This document shows positions 1-10,579 of a stretch of 64,000 bases of DNA, in pieces. The notes beneath the pieces were generated by a model. It was not told the origin of the DNA and did no database searches. It was given only the letters and a program-made list of their open reading frames with translations. The stretch comes from Apostichopus californicus (Eukaryota; Echinodermata; Holothuroidea; Aspidochirotida; Stichopodidae). The first letter of the stretch is position 1; the number at the start of each line of letters is the position of its first letter. Made by a program: the position numbers and the translations under genes. The stretch spans positions 26,551 to 90,550 of the forward strand of contig JAIPMN010042072.1 of the NCBI GenBank assembly GCA_020650975.1, written 5' to 3'.

Positions 1-1110
1 GTACAAAGTGCTGACTTAATAGCAAAATTCTCAGTACTAGATCAAAGAAATAAAATAGAAGTTTAAAATACGACTATAAAGAGAAAGACAGAGAAGTGAA
101 GTGGTTTATTAGAGCCGACAAGAGGCATTGGGTCGAAAGTATTGCGAAAGGAGCTGAAACCGCTGCATCCAGTCAGAATATGCAAGCATTATACAGACTT
201 ACAAAGACCCTTTGTAACGAAAAGCCAAGAGAGTGTGGTTCCATTATAAATAAAGACGGAAACCTAGTCAGCAGTATGGACGAAGTAATGGAAAGATGGA
301 CAAAGTACTTCACTGATATTTTAAATAGACCGAAACCAATGAATCCACTCACTGTAGACGATGAGGACAATTATACAATAGAGGAAATTGATATTGAGGA
401 ACCAAGCCAATATGAAATACATAATGCATTACATCACCTAAAACATGGCAAAGCCCCGGGTGTAGATATGCTCACAGCCGAACTTTTAAAAGCAGATAAA
501 GAGTTTACTGCAATTAAAATCAAGCAACTACTTGACAAGATTTGGAGAGCTGAGAAAATCCCAACAAACTAGAAGAGAGGGCTCATCATTAAATTACCAA
601 AGAAAGGAAACCTGAAAGAGTGAAAAACCTGGCGAGAAATAACATTGCTGTTTGTCACAAGTAAAATTCTTAGTAAAATTGTGATAGATAGAGAAAGGAA
701 CAAGCAGGATTTAGAAAGGGCAGAGGGACAACTGAACAGATTTTTATCCTCCAGAATATTATTGAGCAATCTAACGAATGGCAGGCAGCACTGTATCTAA
801 ACTTCATTGACTTTCAAAAGGCTTTCGACTCTATACCAGCAAACACCAGCAAAGATTGTCAAAATGGTGAAAGCCTTTTATGAGGACTTCCAATGTGCAG
901 TAGTGGACAATGGTGAGAAATCAGAGTGCTTTGAAAGTGTTTTTTGCAGCTGACATTGCCCTCATATCATCAACTAAGCAACAGATGCAAATAAAACAAA
1001 TTTGCTAGCCGATGATGCAAGCAGAGTGGGTCTTGACATTAATAAACAGAAGACCAAAGTGATGCTTACCTGAATTCACAAATGATAAAAGGAAAAAAGC
1101 AGTGAAGATA
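1..1110 (+). mobile_element. Decayed LINE reverse transcriptase (5' and middle part)
   Basis: This is a relic of a non-LTR retrotransposon polyprotein. An open stretch from about 96 to 572 gives the region before the reverse transcriptase core, with the pattern WxxYFxxxLNRP and then GKAPGVDMLTAELLKA, typical of the conserved block leading into RT. After a stop at 572 the reading continues in shifted frames: KGLIIKLPKKGN near 580, and the motif A region NFIDFQKAFDS near 800-835. The motif C region near 945-975 reads FAADIAL where FADDIAL is expected. VGLDINKQKTKVML follows near 1030-1070. The block between motifs A and C is largely deleted, and several stops and frameshifts break it. It is therefore a dead copy. 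The element is cut by the window start. The clade (RTE-like or related) is not resolved by eye. Confidence 0.85.
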
Positions 1111-2050
1111 CAACCTTGCTTGTTAGCCTTGCTCTGTGCCATGTTCTATATAAATGAAGAAAAGATTTAAATCAGTACTTCATTTTTATGTGATGAGATG
1201 TGAGTAAGAAGATGATAAAGAAACATCATCTTGGGGCAGCCGAAAATGTGACATCTGCAAACATATTCCCTATTGTTTTTACAAAGTATCACACAAATAT
1301 ATACACTGTCTACTGAAGTCCCTTTACAGTTTATCTCCTACCTCTTCTCTTCCCCTGTTGGCGTCTTTTTTCTCTCCATCCTTTGTCTACTAATCCTCTT
1401 ACATCAATCTCTTTTGTGTTCACCTTGCTCATTAGTCTGCCTTTATTCTGTGTTAGTATTTGTGTCATGTAGTTTATGTTACTTGTCATTCAGCCTCTGA
1501 ATAAGATACTGCTAGGATTGAAGCGTCAGGCCCACTTACTTTTACACATGCTTTTGTTAGGGATATTAGTTGTAGTAGCCTCGTAGCTTCATTTGAATGT
1601 TTTGATTTAAGTTAAGAATCCAAAAGTTACTCAAACTCTAGTGTAAATGGCAGTGGATGTTTACAATTACAGTAAATTATTTATACCACCTGCATGGTCA
1701 TGGCCATCAAGATCGTTGGCCCACATACATGCGTAACAACACATAAGATCCCATGGTAACGGGGACATTTAAGCCATCTAGCAAAGAACTTCACTGTCGA
1801 GACCCAGTCCATTATGCTGAATTTTTACACACTTGGTAGGGATCAGCAGGTTAAACTGAAAGATGGAATGCAAATAGATGGTCCTGTCGACTCGAGACAA
1901 AAGGATACAAAGTTTGTTTTTGTCCGTTTCAACACCCTTGATTACCCATTGTCGATGCAAACAAGGTTTGTTTCTGCCAGAGAGAGTGAAAAACGAGGTG
2001 CAGAAGGCTAACTCGAATCGCTTGTTGGTGCTCTCATTGATATTACCTTG
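1111..2050. other. Non-coding stretch, nothing recognised
   Basis: AT-rich sequence between two LINE relics. Open frames here (for example near 1273-1500 and 1814-2285) are low-complexity or antisense to the neighbouring LINE, and they show no domain. Confidence 0.5.
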
Positions 2051-2583
2051 CTACCTTGTGCCGTCGAGTCGTGTCCGACCCCTGGTGATGACCATGACTT
2101 TCATCCTCCAATCCTTCCGGCTCCTGGTTGTCCCTCGCAGTCCATCCAGAGTCAGCCCAGTCGCCTGCTTGACACCATCCATCCATTGTGCACGTGGCCT
2201 GCCCCTCTTCCGTGATTCATCACCCTCTCCCACCATTATTGATTTTTCCAGGGAGTCGTCCGCTCGCATGATATGTCCGAAATAATTTAGTTGCTGCCTC
2301 AGAATCTGTGCTTCCAGCGGAAGTGAGGGTTTTATTTGCTCCATAATCGAGATGTTCGTTCTGTGTGCAGTCCAAGGGATTCTCAATAGCCTGCGCCAGC
2401 ACCACAATTCAAAACTGTCTATTTTTTTCCTCATTCCCTTTGTTATTGTCCATGATTCACTCCCATAAAACACAACTGGGAAAACTAGTACTCTCATCAG
2501 TTGACTCTTCGTTATTATTGAAATTGCTATCTCCTTCCAAATCTTGTTTAGCCCGTCACAGCAGCTCTTCCAAGAGCTAGCCG
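2051..2583 (-). mobile_element. LINE reverse transcriptase C-terminal relic, RTE-like
   Basis: Read on the minus strand, this is the C-terminal end of a LINE polyprotein. It begins near 2583 with LNKIWKEIAIS and continues through YGSESWT, ELWCWRRLLRIPW and TNISIMEQI. The hallmark tail follows: GRPRAQWMDGV, then WRMKV, and a stop right after RTRLDGTR at 2051. The GRxRxxWxDxV...DGT ending is usual for RTE-type and related LINEs. The frame is open for about 175 codons, so this copy is younger than the relic at 1-1110. The two fragments lie in opposite orientation about 0.95 kb apart, with their 3' ends facing each other. The 5' end is truncated, as is common for LINE insertions. Confidence 0.85.
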
Positions 2584-2610
2584 TCTCACAATCTCTCCCT
2601 TACATGTACC

Positions 2611-2811
2611 ATTGATATAGGAATTACAAAAGAAGTTATAGATACAACGTTTGCTGGTGTTACAACTGATGGGGAGTCCGCAAAGACAGGAAGATTATCA
2701 GGGTTGTGGGCACGAATGGAAAAATATGTTGGACACCCAGCATTGAATTATTGGTGTGCGTGTGAAAGTTCTGACCTTGCGATGGAAGATGTAATGCTTG
2801 CTGCTGTGTGA
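2611..2811 (+). mobile_element. hAT transposase fragment
   Basis: A 66-codon open stretch ending in TGA at 2809 reads as a piece of a hAT-superfamily transposase of the kind often annotated as KIAA1586-like or DUF4371. It has TFAGVTTDGESAKTG, which matches the conserved region around the first catalytic aspartate (TDG), then GLWARMEKYVG, and YWCACESSDLAMEDV, which resembles the family's W-C-x-C-HxSDLAM block with histidine replaced by glutamate. There is no start codon and no continuation in frame. It begins directly after the LINE fragment at 2051-2583, so the LINE may have inserted into an older hAT copy. It is a dead fragment. Confidence 0.7.
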
Positions 2812-3474
2812 TTACTCCACATAGCATGAGTGTGCGTTTCAACTTACAGCATCCTGTATAACATTAGAATGTAAACATCTTTGAATGACAGGTTACAATT
2901 TCACTGGAAAGGAGTCGCAACTGTTCAATTTGATCCACGACCATCAGTCATGGCAGCAAAAAAACAGAAAACTGAACTTTCCAAAATTTGAATCATACAA
3001 AGAAAGAGATTTCATTTAAGGCCTTTTCAATTAGTTTGTGTATCTATTTTAATATTTAACACACCATAGCTGTGTATTGTTGGGATAATAAGTAAAATTG
3101 TTAAAGAACTGTATGAACGCTGTTATAGTCAACGTTATTTTGTTATAAATTGTCATCACCAAACACCGTTGACAATTACGGTATTCTTCATATGCTAGGC
3201 GACACCCGGATTGTTGGTGGCATTCTACTTTGTGCCGACGTGTCTTGGTCATGAGGGTCCCTTTTTGAGAAATGCCTGCCCGCACTCAAAATTTCTTAAG
3301 AAAGGCCCTGAGCAACATTGTACACAACCCACAACCACATTCAATGCAACAGAAGCAATACATTCAGTACAACTGATGTGTGAGATTATACACACAAACT
3401 ATACAACCAACACACAATTAGAAAAATCCCTCTCTAAATCTAATGAGGCATGGTCATTTTACTAGCATTAGGCT
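2812..3474. other. Non-coding, possible hAT remnants
   Basis: No gene is seen. Short pieces near 2890-2990 could be decayed hAT sequence, but frameshifts prevent a firm call. Confidence 0.3.
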
Positions 3475-3476
3475 TA

Positions 3477-5492
3477 CACTGTAAGAAACGACCGTAAATT
3501 TGACGGTATTTTACCGTGCTTTTCTACAGCAGCGTACTGTAAGTTGAGTTTACAGTAATTTACTGCAATGTTAAGTCGTTTCTTGCCACTTCTGAAATGT
3601 CAGTAATAGATTCAGAAACCTACAGTAGGCCTACATCATTACTGTATTTTGGACTCGACTTGACTCCCACAATGCATTGTATAAATTACGTGGCAACTGG
3701 TACGGTGCTGGTGGTCATGCAGTCAGTTGAATAATTTGCTTGTTGCAGTTTGTTAACGCGCCTCAGACCTACCTACGTACATTATTGGTGATCATTGAAT
3801 GTTAACAGTTGTAAGGATCGTTAATATGAACAATAAATTGACTGGCATTATCTGTAATTCTCAAAATATATGGTTCATAACGGCGGTTGCTCGGTAGGCT
3901 TACATGACAAAGGACCTAACGTAACGTAGGCTAGGCCTAATACAGACAACGCTAGGCTTACGCGTACACCGTGGTAGAACTTGGAAATTAGTCACAAGTA
4001 GGCCTACGCGTTGGCCCTATGCCTACGTTATGTTACTCGGATCAATTCTATGATAGGCCCCCTAGCTTTACTGATAAATTATTAGCCCTATAGCCCAGGC
4101 CTCAAACGCTGTAAGCCCCTACTTCTTGTACTGTAGCCTAGTGTAGGCATAGGCCCAACTGTCTGAAACTTGAAAGTTAAGCCTTCCATACAATTTAGAC
4201 TAGGCCTACATCCCTAATTTGTTAACGTCGGTTAAATTAGGCCTAACTGTTGTGTTAGGCTTACTTTCCTGCGACCCAGGTCCTAATTTTGTAGGCCTAC
4301 AATCTCAAAATTCAAACATTTAATAGCTATAATTTTGATAATATTTTGTGAAATGTTGAAAACATTTTTCTCTTGAAAAATTAAAATATCATTTGTTAAA
4401 AACCTTCGCTGATGAACGTATAATTATTATGCAATTATCACGCAATTACAGGTAGGGGCCTACACCTTTTTTAGACCAATATATAGACCCAAAGCTATAT
4501 ATTTTGTAACGTTTATACAGAGTGCATGAAATTAAGGATCGTGGAGCTATCTGCCTAGCCCTATCCCATGTACATGTAACTTTCGCCAGAACATACAACC
4601 TCTGGCTCAACTAACTTCCTAATTCAAAATATACTCAGCTCTTTCTTTTGGGCTTACAACTATTAATGCTAGGCCTAATACTAGGCCTACATAAGCAAGT
4701 TTTTCAGTCGGTGAAAGACCTGTGGAATGTCCCAATCTTTAGCTCATCAGTTTTCTCATCAGTCTTGAAATGATTACTTAGGCTTTGTTGCCCTGTCCTT
4801 CAGATAAATCTTTTCTACATTAAAGTGCAGTCAATTCGTTCTTGATGCTTGTAGACACATCAACATTTTTTATAAGTTTGTATAAATACCATTCTTTATT
4901 TCAATACCTTATACTGTGTTAGAAGCTGTTTTGTGTGAAGACAAACATTACAATAAAGGGAATATGTGAAATCAACTTTTAGAAGTTTTTGACTTTTTTT
5001 CTTATCTTTTTTTGAGTAAGTTTTTGTTTTCTTAATACCACACATGTTGTAAGCAACCTTGTTTGAAAGGCAAGAAATTGTGTATTAATAGCTCTCAGCT
5101 GCAGATGGGAATTTTTCCTGTTAAGGTTTGATTGAATTGGTACTTTCTTTATGGAAAACTCTATCGGTTGTAAAGTGATAGTTAATAGCAGAGAACTACT
5201 GTTTTCCCCTTAAAGTTTACAGTAGCAAACAATTTAATATTTATCATTTACAGTAAAATACTGTTTTCTACAATAATCGATTAACAGTTATTGATTTTAT
5301 TACTGTATCATTTTACAGTAATGTACTGTTTTCTACAATAATTGATCTACAGTAATTCATTTTATTACTGTAACATTTTACAGTATAGTACTGTAGATAT
5401 ATTTTACAGCAAGAGGTAAAATTTACAGTAAATTACTGGCCACTCTGCTGCCAGTAATTTACTGTAAAATTTACAGGTAATTGTTTACAGTG
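3477..5492. mobile_element. 2-kb non-autonomous element with CACTGTAA ends
   Basis: The two ends form an imperfect inverted repeat, CACTGTAA at 3477 and TTACAGTG ending at 5492. Each side is followed inward by related AT-rich runs rich in TACAGTAA and TTTACTGTAA. Both ends are flanked by TA (3475-3476 and 5493-5494), consistent with a 2-bp TA target duplication as made by Tc1/mariner-type transposases. The interior has no open frame of note, so it would be non-autonomous. The subterminal zones (3484-3575 and 5215-5480) repeat the ACAGTA motif many times in both orientations and could be transposase-binding sites. The superfamily assignment is inferred only from the TA flank. Confidence 0.55.
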
Positions 5493-5494
5493 TA

Positions 5495-5897
5495 GGGTAT
5501 CCCGCAGATGTATCCTTGAATCCATGACCTTACGTTTGACAGCTAAAACTTATGAAGACATAACCTAACAGACTACGCCTTATGCTACATAAAAACGAAT
5601 CGCCATTTCCTTGGCTTAAATAGCGGTTGGCCTATAGAACAATTTATGTGATTTACTCACGTACTTAGACCTTGCCTATGCTTCTCCATCCTCCTAAATT
5701 ATATTAATAAGCCTAATCACTTCGGTAGGCAACTCTATTCCTTCCACAATAAAAACAGTGTTTCCGCTTACAAATTTGGTGTGCGGAAAGCAACATTAGC
5801 GTTCTCACAATTTGAAAACATGTTTGGAAATGTATTTTTCGCTTTTTCAGGTAACTTCTACGGGCTACCACACAATTTTTTTTAAATCTGTTGTTTG
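5495..5897. other. Non-coding stretch
   Basis: No gene, RNA or repeat boundary is recognised here. Confidence 0.4.
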
Positions 5898-5965
5898 ATA
5901 CGCTTAACGAATCAACGTACGACTGCACAGTGAGTCACATGTTGGAATGATCCCTGTAGGTTGTA
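5898..5965 (+). repeat. 68-bp direct repeat, copy 1
   Basis: This is nearly the same as 7526-7593. Both start at ATACGCTT or ATATGCTT and share the core AACGAATCAACGTACGACTG, followed by a matched end GATCCCT..TTGTA. The two copies bracket about 1.56 kb. Confidence 0.75.
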
Positions 5966-7525
5966 TTTCAAAGTGTGACGTTGCATGTTTGTTAATATAA
6001 ACAGATAATCAGCCTCGTTATGAGATAAAAAAAACTCATTTGAATGGGGTGTGTGTGGAGAAGATAATGGCAACTATTTTATAAAACAAGCCATATTGTG
6101 CAAGTAAGAATTTGTTTGTACTAAGATGTTAAACCGCCAAAAAAATATATTGTTTTCCTTTCTCTCTCTTCACTTTTTAATGAAGTTATACTACAACCTT
6201 ACTAGAGATTGGTTAATTTACCTTACGGGTTCATATCTTGAATTTCTTTCTCCTAAGGGGTGTGTATTCCATAATCGCTCAATTTCGCAATCAAGATGAC
6301 GAGATGTCATTCACTATTATCATCATAAACTGTAGTATCAACTGATTGTTTACGCCATCATTCGACCATTTGATGTATGATGTAACTCTCTTAAGAATAC
6401 TATCACCTGACAGACTGAATTTCGTTATGTCATTAGCACATACTAGTATGCATAATAGACTATTTCTTTAATTATTCATTTTAATTAAAAATTAACATTA
6501 ATAATCAGAGATCAGATTTGTGTTGCGAGAACTTGTAACTATGTTGTAGTGCGAGTACAATGACGGGCTCAAGACAAGTGCCGAGGAGTTATTAATCACA
6601 TAGAGGAAACTTAAGGAAAACAAGACAATCGGAATAGCTAGTAAAACTAATGTTGTACTTGAATATTAAGAAAAAATGTCGAAAGAGTATTATTGGGAAT
6701 AGTAAAATAACTAGATGTGTTGATCTTGTGTAATTGCATGCGTTCACAAGTTTTCGTCCGGCCTAATAAACAGTTTTTGTTTAGGAAAAACTTAGTAAAG
6801 CTAAAACTGAAATATCTAATATTATTTTTGGGAGATTATAAAATGCTATAAGAACAATCGGTAGCGAGACTGTGCATGATGCTAGGCAACGATAAAACTG
6901 TTTAAATAAATCATTACAAGGCAGCGGGATTTTTTAAGATGCTACATAAACAAATAATGTTCACAATAATGGTAATTTAAATATTTGCAAGAGATAGTAC
7001 TAAACAACTAACTCAATAGTGTTCTATCGTGTACTAATTTTTTTGTTGAAAATAATAGACATTTATTTGCTGCACTTTGCCGACACCAATGTCTTCAACT
7101 TCAACTTCAACATCGAAGAATCTAAAATATATCTAGTTGAAGTATTTATGTTTCGTTTCTTGGATCACCTGTTTTTGTTAACCATTAGTAAAAAAAGGGG
7201 GTAAATTAGAGGGAACGGTACACATTTCTTACTAGATCTCTGGCAACCCCCCTGAAAAATATCGTGTAAACAAGAGCGTTATAATTAGTTAGAAGGGCCT
7301 TCTCAATAGTAGGGTAATGTAGATGAAAGTTATATTTATGGAATGACACAGAAAGTAAGTTTTGGCGGTCTTATTTACGATAATTTCAACATCAAAATAG
7401 GAATTGAAAGCAAAGTCAGTATTTATAAGTATAGCAGAGTGTAACATTTAAATGTTGTAAATAATAAGTGAAAGAAAGAAATTTACACCGGAGCAAATAG
7501 CAATATATGCCTGCTTACTATTTGA
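5966..7525. other. Non-coding DNA between direct repeats
   Basis: AT-rich, with no open frame that looks like protein. It could be the body of an unidentified element whose ends are the 68-bp direct repeats, but no inverted ends, primer site or polypurine tract was seen. Confidence 0.35.
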
Positions 7526-7593
7526 ATATGCTTAACGAATCAACGTACGACTGCAGAGTGGGTAATATGTTGAGATGATCCCTCTCGTTTGTA
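7526..7593 (+). repeat. 68-bp direct repeat, copy 2
   Basis: Second copy of the repeat at 5898-5965, same orientation, with scattered substitutions. A decayed hAT MITE starts about 60 bp downstream. Confidence 0.75.
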
Positions 7594-7656
7594 CCACAGT
7601 CCATTAAACATACATACATGCGTGCGTTATCTGAGCAGGCGAGTGTTGTTCAAGAA

Positions 7657-7905
7657 AGGCGCGTAGCGAGGAATTTGCCAAGGAAGGGGCGAAGCCTTTA
7701 GGCAAACTATCTAAGCATAGAGGCATCATAAATTGGCGCGAAGCGTACAAGAAAATTTGCCTCCAAAATGCCTCCCAAATCTGTGGAAATTGCACTTCCC
7801 AGGCCTTGTAAGTTGCATCTAAGCATTTTATACTATAAAATTACTAGCGATATCCTAAAAAAATTTTTTTAAATATGCCCAAGGGAGGGGGGAGCGGTCA
7901 CCCCC
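7657..7905 (-). mobile_element. Decayed copy of the hAT MITE family
   Basis: It begins with AGGCGCGTAGC near 7657. From about 7770 to 7890 it is the reverse complement of the intact MITE at 57435-57660, sharing TGCCTCCCA, CACTTCCCAGGCCTTGTAAG, ACTAGCGATATC and TTTAAATATGC in the same order. The right terminal repeat is lost where a CR1-like LINE tail begins at about 7908, and the interior carries an extra segment around 7690-7760. No clean target duplication remains. This is an older relative of the MITE 50 kb away. Confidence 0.75.
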
Positions 7906-7907
7906 TC

Positions 7908-8107
7908 CTCTGGGTCAACAACATTTCACATGAGATTCGAAATTCTTCAAATGTTGATTGCCTTAAATCACGTTTAAAAACTTATTTGTTTACGTGTCTT
8001 TAGTTAATTTGGCCGTTGTATTGTGTTCTTGTAAAGCACTTTGAACTTTTTTTTCTTTTTGAGGGGAGAGGGGAGCGCTATATAAATATATTCAATGTAT
8101 GTATGTT
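7908..8107 (+). mobile_element. CR1/L2-like LINE 3' tail
   Basis: A short coding end, WVNNISHEIRNSS then KSRLKTYLF and a stop at 8001, is the characteristic C-terminus of CR1/L2/Jockey-group reverse transcriptases (usually WNxLPxxIRxxxSxxxFKxxLKTxLF). It is followed by the typical 3' UTR with TTGTAAAGCACTTTGAA and GCGCTATATAAAT, ending in an ATGT microsatellite at 8095-8106. Extreme 5' truncation is usual for these elements. It abuts the end of the hAT MITE relic, so it probably inserted into or beside it. Confidence 0.85.
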
Positions 8108-9235
8108 TGCAACAAACTTACCGATCTGAGTTTTTCCGACAGAAAATCTTGCGATGAACTGCGATTTTCGTTGCGATTTATAGCACCAGTTAGGAAAATT
8201 TCTTCTATATTGTAAATGTACCAGTAAATTGCACAAGCGAATTGTCCCAACTGACTGTACATATCTTGGTGGACGGTATATGTTATATGGGGTTCGCAGT
8301 GCTGTCGCAACAAGCATAAGTGTATTGATGCGTGTCCCAATATGTTAGCAACGATCAAATATATCTTATAAAAACTTTGGGTTTCAGCCAATCACAGGCA
8401 TTTCCTGGATATACGACGAGTCTGCACCCACCCATATGTAACCTTATGTCGACCCCGGTTTCAGTGGTGTACAGGTTATAAAGTTAGTATTAGCCAAGAC
8501 AATACATGTATTCCCCCATGACTGTGCTGAGGAATACTAAGTAAACTATGTGGGCGGATTTGCAAAGTATAATGTAGGCCTAAGTTAGTGCGTTAATTTA
8601 CTTGTTTTGTACTAGTTTTCGTCGGGGTCTATGTGGTTAAATGGGATTCTTCCTTGAGTCTGTCACGGTTGTTCCCGTTATATTTGTATATTCCTATGAA
8701 TAAACGAATGTTATCCAACTTCGTCCTCACACGAGTATTCGTAACTAACAGAAAACAGGTCAAAACGCGACAACGAAAGAGAGTTCCAGCAAGAAGATAC
8801 TCCCATTTATGGATATTTAACTCTCCTACATGATGTTGTAAAGTTTAAGTGAAATGGTTTTCTAAGACAACCAGTCACAAAACGATTACCTCGACTCGAA
8901 CGACTTTGTTGCTGCCGCCGCCATTTTGAAATGAGGTAGACTTTCGCCAAGCCGTTTGCGTGCTATGGTAGCATACGCCCATTAAAAGCCCCATTGACTT
9001 ACACACTAAATCACAAAAGTAATGTGGTCTCTAAGTCTAGATAGAAGTTTTCACTAGCTAAACGCTACCCATCACCGGATAGCTGACAAATTGGCCTTTC
9101 ATGGCACCATCAATTTTTTGTATCATGACCGTGTAGATTTTTTGAGCCGGAAGTTTTCGTCACTTGTAAACAAACCTCTTCACTCAGTGGTAAACAAATT
9201 TCCTACGCTGCTCCTGGGAGGCCTAAAGGGGTCTA
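8108..9235. other. Non-coding stretch
   Basis: Nothing recognised. Short open frames near 8092-8391 and 8633-8833 have no protein-like features. Confidence 0.4.
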
Positions 9236-9430
9236 AAATTGCCTCAATTGACCCAATTTTCTCACCACATGTACTTCCATTCCTGCTCTTTAACATGCAA
9301 GCCACAAAAAACTAGATTATGATTGATAACAGGTCACAAAAGATGTTCTCCTGCTGCTTTTTGGCACTTTTCCTGAAGGAGAACAGTCGAGCGGATTGAT
9401 ATAGACTCTAATAGGAGTATGCCACCCTAT
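9236..9430 (+). repeat. Dispersed repeat A, copy 1
   Basis: About 190 bp that recur in the same orientation at 12516-12708. Shared landmarks are CACATGTACTTCCATTC, GATTGATAACAGGTCA, TGCTGCTTTTTGGCACTTTT and ATAGACTCTAATA. No coding potential; family unknown. Confidence 0.75.
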
Positions 9431-10171
9431 GGGCTACTACCGATAGGCTTCACTCAAATCGTTTTCAATGTAGTGGAAAATATTCCTACAGTGTCCGGTC
9501 TATTAAGAATGGTAGGTTTTGTAGCGTGGAAATAAATTATATTGTGCCAAGGTTTTTTTGGAAGAAATGTTGTCCCTAATGATAATGTATGGGTAGGTAA
9601 AATGTGGACTTACTGAGAGGTGCATATGGGAGGGTTAAGAGTGGCAAGAGTAGGGCTGTTTTCTTTTTCTTTTTAACATGCAGAGAGACAATTATTAGTC
9701 ATCAGTGGAAATAGAGTTGCCTGGTCTTTTATTAATCTTGTAACTGTAATAATAACAGAAGTGACAGAAAAAATGAAAGAAAAAACAAACTTTTGGTGTG
9801 ACACCCTCCATGTACAAACATGTTTTAATGTTCTGTGAAAATATGGACATGAAATTTAAATTACATCGATCACTTCAAAGTGAATAATTCTTGAAATGAA
9901 ACAAACACTTCGCACTTCATACAATAATATTTCCTGAAACAAATGCACACAATGTCAAGTGCATTATGACTGGAGAGGGTATTACAAGGTGGCATAGTGA
10001 AAGGCTTGGGCATAGCAAAACCAGTTCAGATGGCAGGATGGATAGTTTTGTAACTTTGAAATGATGAGATACAACTGTGACATAAAGGATAAGATTTAAA
10101 TTAAAGACAAATATAGAAAGGTAAATGGTAAGAGTAGAAAGTAATAAATGGGTCCAAACTTGACATATAAC
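9431..10171. other. Non-coding stretch
   Basis: No gene or element recognised. Confidence 0.4.
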
Positions 10172-10579
10172 TTAAACAACCTGGTCTTCTACAGAAATAA
10201 GTGCAATAGCAGCCAAACATTCCTTAATTCTTGTCATATTCTTCAAATGATTTGCAATTGGCTCTGCCATATCAGTTCTGAAGTCCTTTTTCTTGAGCAG
10301 AATTTTGTTGGCTGGAGAATCCCTTTCAAACTCAGTACGCAAGACATCTTATAAGCATCATTGGATTTGTCACTTTTGTAATTACTGTAAATACAGATGA
10401 CTACATGCATTTGCAATCACAATGGTGGAAAATGCCAGTTGTGTCTTTTTCAAGTACTCACTCTTCTGCTTCTCACATACAATAACCCCCAACTTTCTGA
10501 GCCATCCACATAGCGTCACAGGCCTTTTGCAAGCAACAAATGTCTCATCTGAAATTTCCATGTCAACTAGTTCGAGCCA
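10172..10579 (-). pseudogene. Unrecognised decayed coding relic
   Basis: On the minus strand two long open stretches follow each other across one frameshift. The first (10579 down to a TAA at 10382) begins WLELVDMEISDETF and continues CGWLRKLGVIV, KQKSEYLKKTQLAFS and TIVIANACSHLY. The second (10348 down to a TAA at 10172) reads DVLRTEFERDSPANKIL, KKDFRTDMAEPIANHL and KNMTRIKECLAAIALIS. The linking segment includes KSDKSNDAYK. The composition is protein-like (charged, amphipathic, few stops), unlike the plus strand. I do not recognise a family. It may be a domain from a transposon protein or a retrocopy of a cellular gene. No start codon or splice sites are evident. A stop also lies just upstream of 10579. 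Confidence 0.5.

Noticed and set aside
1273-1500. 75-codon hydrophobic frame as a membrane protein
   Set aside because: T-rich sequence gives Leu/Phe/Ser codons by chance. No flanking gene structure.
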